From Beijerinckiaceae bacterium (GTDB taxonomy: Bacteria > Pseudomonadota > Alphaproteobacteria > Rhizobiales > Beijerinckiaceae): a stretch of DNA of 6,989 nt. The stretch covers positions 1 through 6,989 of the forward strand of contig JAKONB010000412.1 in assembly GCA_022702195.1 (NCBI GenBank), given 5' to 3'. This document shows positions 6,440 to 6,989 of this stretch, one piece after another. Each line of letters starts with the position of its first letter. Position 1 is the first letter of the stretch. Both the position numbers and the translations under genes were made by a program. Under the pieces are notes generated by a model, which was given only the letters and a program-made list of their open reading frames with translations, did no database searches and was not told the origin of the DNA.

Positions 6440-6483
6440 AGCGGTGCAGCGTCACCGGCCGGACACGGTCAACCGGATCGTTC

Positions 6484-6488
6484 GGAAG
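6484..6488 (+). promoter_or_regulatory. Ribosome binding site of the last gene
   Basis: GGAAG lies 8 bases before ATG 6497. This supports that ATG over in-frame ATGs at 6509 and 6512. Confidence 0.6.
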
Positions 6489-6496
6489 CGTTCGAG

Positions 6497-6989
6497 ATGT
6501 CTCATCCGATGATGCCCCTCGCCATCGACCCCACCGAACGGCGCGCCGAGGCGCCGGCCGCGACGCGGCCCGGCCTCCGGCGGGCGGGGCGGCCGATCCT
6601 GCTGGCCGGGCTCGGCTGCGCCGGGATCGTCGGCCTGTCGGTGATCGCCAACACGATGATGGCGGGGCTGGCCGGCCCCCCGCCGATCAAGAAGAGTCTC
6701 GTCAGCCGGGCGGCGGCCGACATGCCCGACCTGCGCGATGGCGTGCCGGCCCTGGTCTCGAGCCCTTCTGTGCCACCCGCGCCGGCCCCGCGCGACGTCG
6801 GAGCGGTGTCCACCACGGCCTCTCCGATGGTCGCCGCGCTCCCGAAGGCCGATACCGTTGCCCCGCCGCCACGGCCGGAGGTCAAGGCCGAACCGGCCGC
6901 CCTGCCGCGTGCCGAGACCAAGCCCCGTCCGGCTCCGCCGATCGAGGCTGCGGCCGTCGTGATGCCCGCCCGCGTCGCCGCACCGGTGG
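6497..6989 (+). CDS. Single-pass membrane protein with Pro/Ala-rich region, 5' part (3' end outside window)
   Basis: The frame stays open from ATG 6497 to the window edge, giving 164 codons. The product begins MSHPMMPLAIDPTERRAEAP. An Arg-rich stretch (RPGLRRAGR) precedes one hydrophobic segment at about 33-59 (PILLAGLGCAGIVGLSVIA), which fits an uncleaved signal anchor with the N-terminus inside. After KKSLVSRAAADMPDLRDG the visible remainder is low-complexity and rich in Pro, Ala and charged residues (PPPRPEVKAEPAALPRAETK), typical of a flexible spacer reaching into the periplasm. Such layouts carry a C-terminal envelope domain (peptidoglycan-binding, hydrolase, TonB-like or secretion-related), but that part is missing and no function can be given. 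GGAAG at 6484 supports the start. Confidence 0.8.
   Translation, partial: MSHPMMPLAIDPTERRAEAPAATRPGLRRAGRPILLAGLGCAGIVGLSVIANTMMAGLAGPPPIKKSLVSRAAADMPDLRDGVPALVSSPSVPPAPAPRDVGAVSTTASPMVAALPKADTVAPPPRPEVKAEPAALPRAETKPRPAPPIEAAAVVMPARVAAPV

Larger units (their letters stand above)
6292..6496. other. 205-bp non-coding region upstream of the last gene
   Basis: This stretch is less GC-rich at its left end than the genes around it, and short frames crossing it look non-protein-like and Arg-rich. It holds a DnaA-box-like dyad near its left end, an 11-bp stem-loop at 6411-6439 and a ribosome binding site at 6484. It is the likely promoter and leader region of the gene starting at 6497. No clear -35/-10 pair was found. 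Confidence 0.55.

Noticed and set aside
6270..6512. An 80-codon + strand frame in the gap before the last gene
   Set aside because: Its translation is Arg-rich without protein-like composition, it has no ribosome binding site and it overlaps the well-supported start at 6497.
6732..6980. Pro/Ala-rich segment as a DNA repeat array
   Set aside because: The repetition is only in amino-acid composition; no nucleotide unit recurs with regular spacing.

Overview
The window is uniformly GC-rich with strong G/C preference at third codon positions. It carries a BamA/LpxD pair of alphaproteobacterial type and a MoxY/MoxX-like two-component system. Together these suggest a member of the Rhizobiales, most likely a Methylobacterium-like species. 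The genus is inferred from composition and gene style, not from a database match.

Layout, left to right. (1) Positions 1-1488, + strand: the 3' part of bamA (end of POTRA5 plus the whole beta-barrel), cut by the window edge. (2) 1534-2589, +: lpxD, complete, 45 bp downstream, with a strong stem-loop in the gap. (3) 2691-3104, +: a small stand-alone EVE-domain protein with a clear ribosome binding site. (4) 3128-3820, -: a NarL/FixJ-type response regulator, convergent with the EVE gene. (5) 3817-5268, -: its sensor histidine kinase, overlapping the regulator by 4 bp (ATGA), with a periplasmic region resembling the LapD/MoxY N-terminal domain. (6) 5335-6291, +: an uncharacterised 318-residue protein, divergent from the kinase, with a compact Cys/His cluster and an atypical C-terminal tail. 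(7) A 205-bp non-coding stretch with two dyads: a DnaA-box-like element and an 11-bp stem-loop. (8) 6497 to the window end, +: the first 164 codons of a single-pass membrane protein with a long Pro/Ala-rich segment, cut by the window edge.

Functionally, bamA and lpxD both serve outer-membrane biogenesis (protein insertion and lipid A synthesis) and are commonly clustered. Here the usual next genes (fabZ, lpxA) do not follow lpxD. The kinase and regulator form an operon in which the kinase is translated first and the regulator is probably translationally coupled to it. The signal and target genes cannot be read from the sequence.

No mobile elements, CRISPR arrays, tRNA or rRNA genes were seen. 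I found no convincing new multi-gene system. The points most worth a second look are the Cys/His cluster and odd tail of the uncharacterised protein, the MoxYX-like pair away from any visible methanol-oxidation genes, and the structured leader of the last gene.
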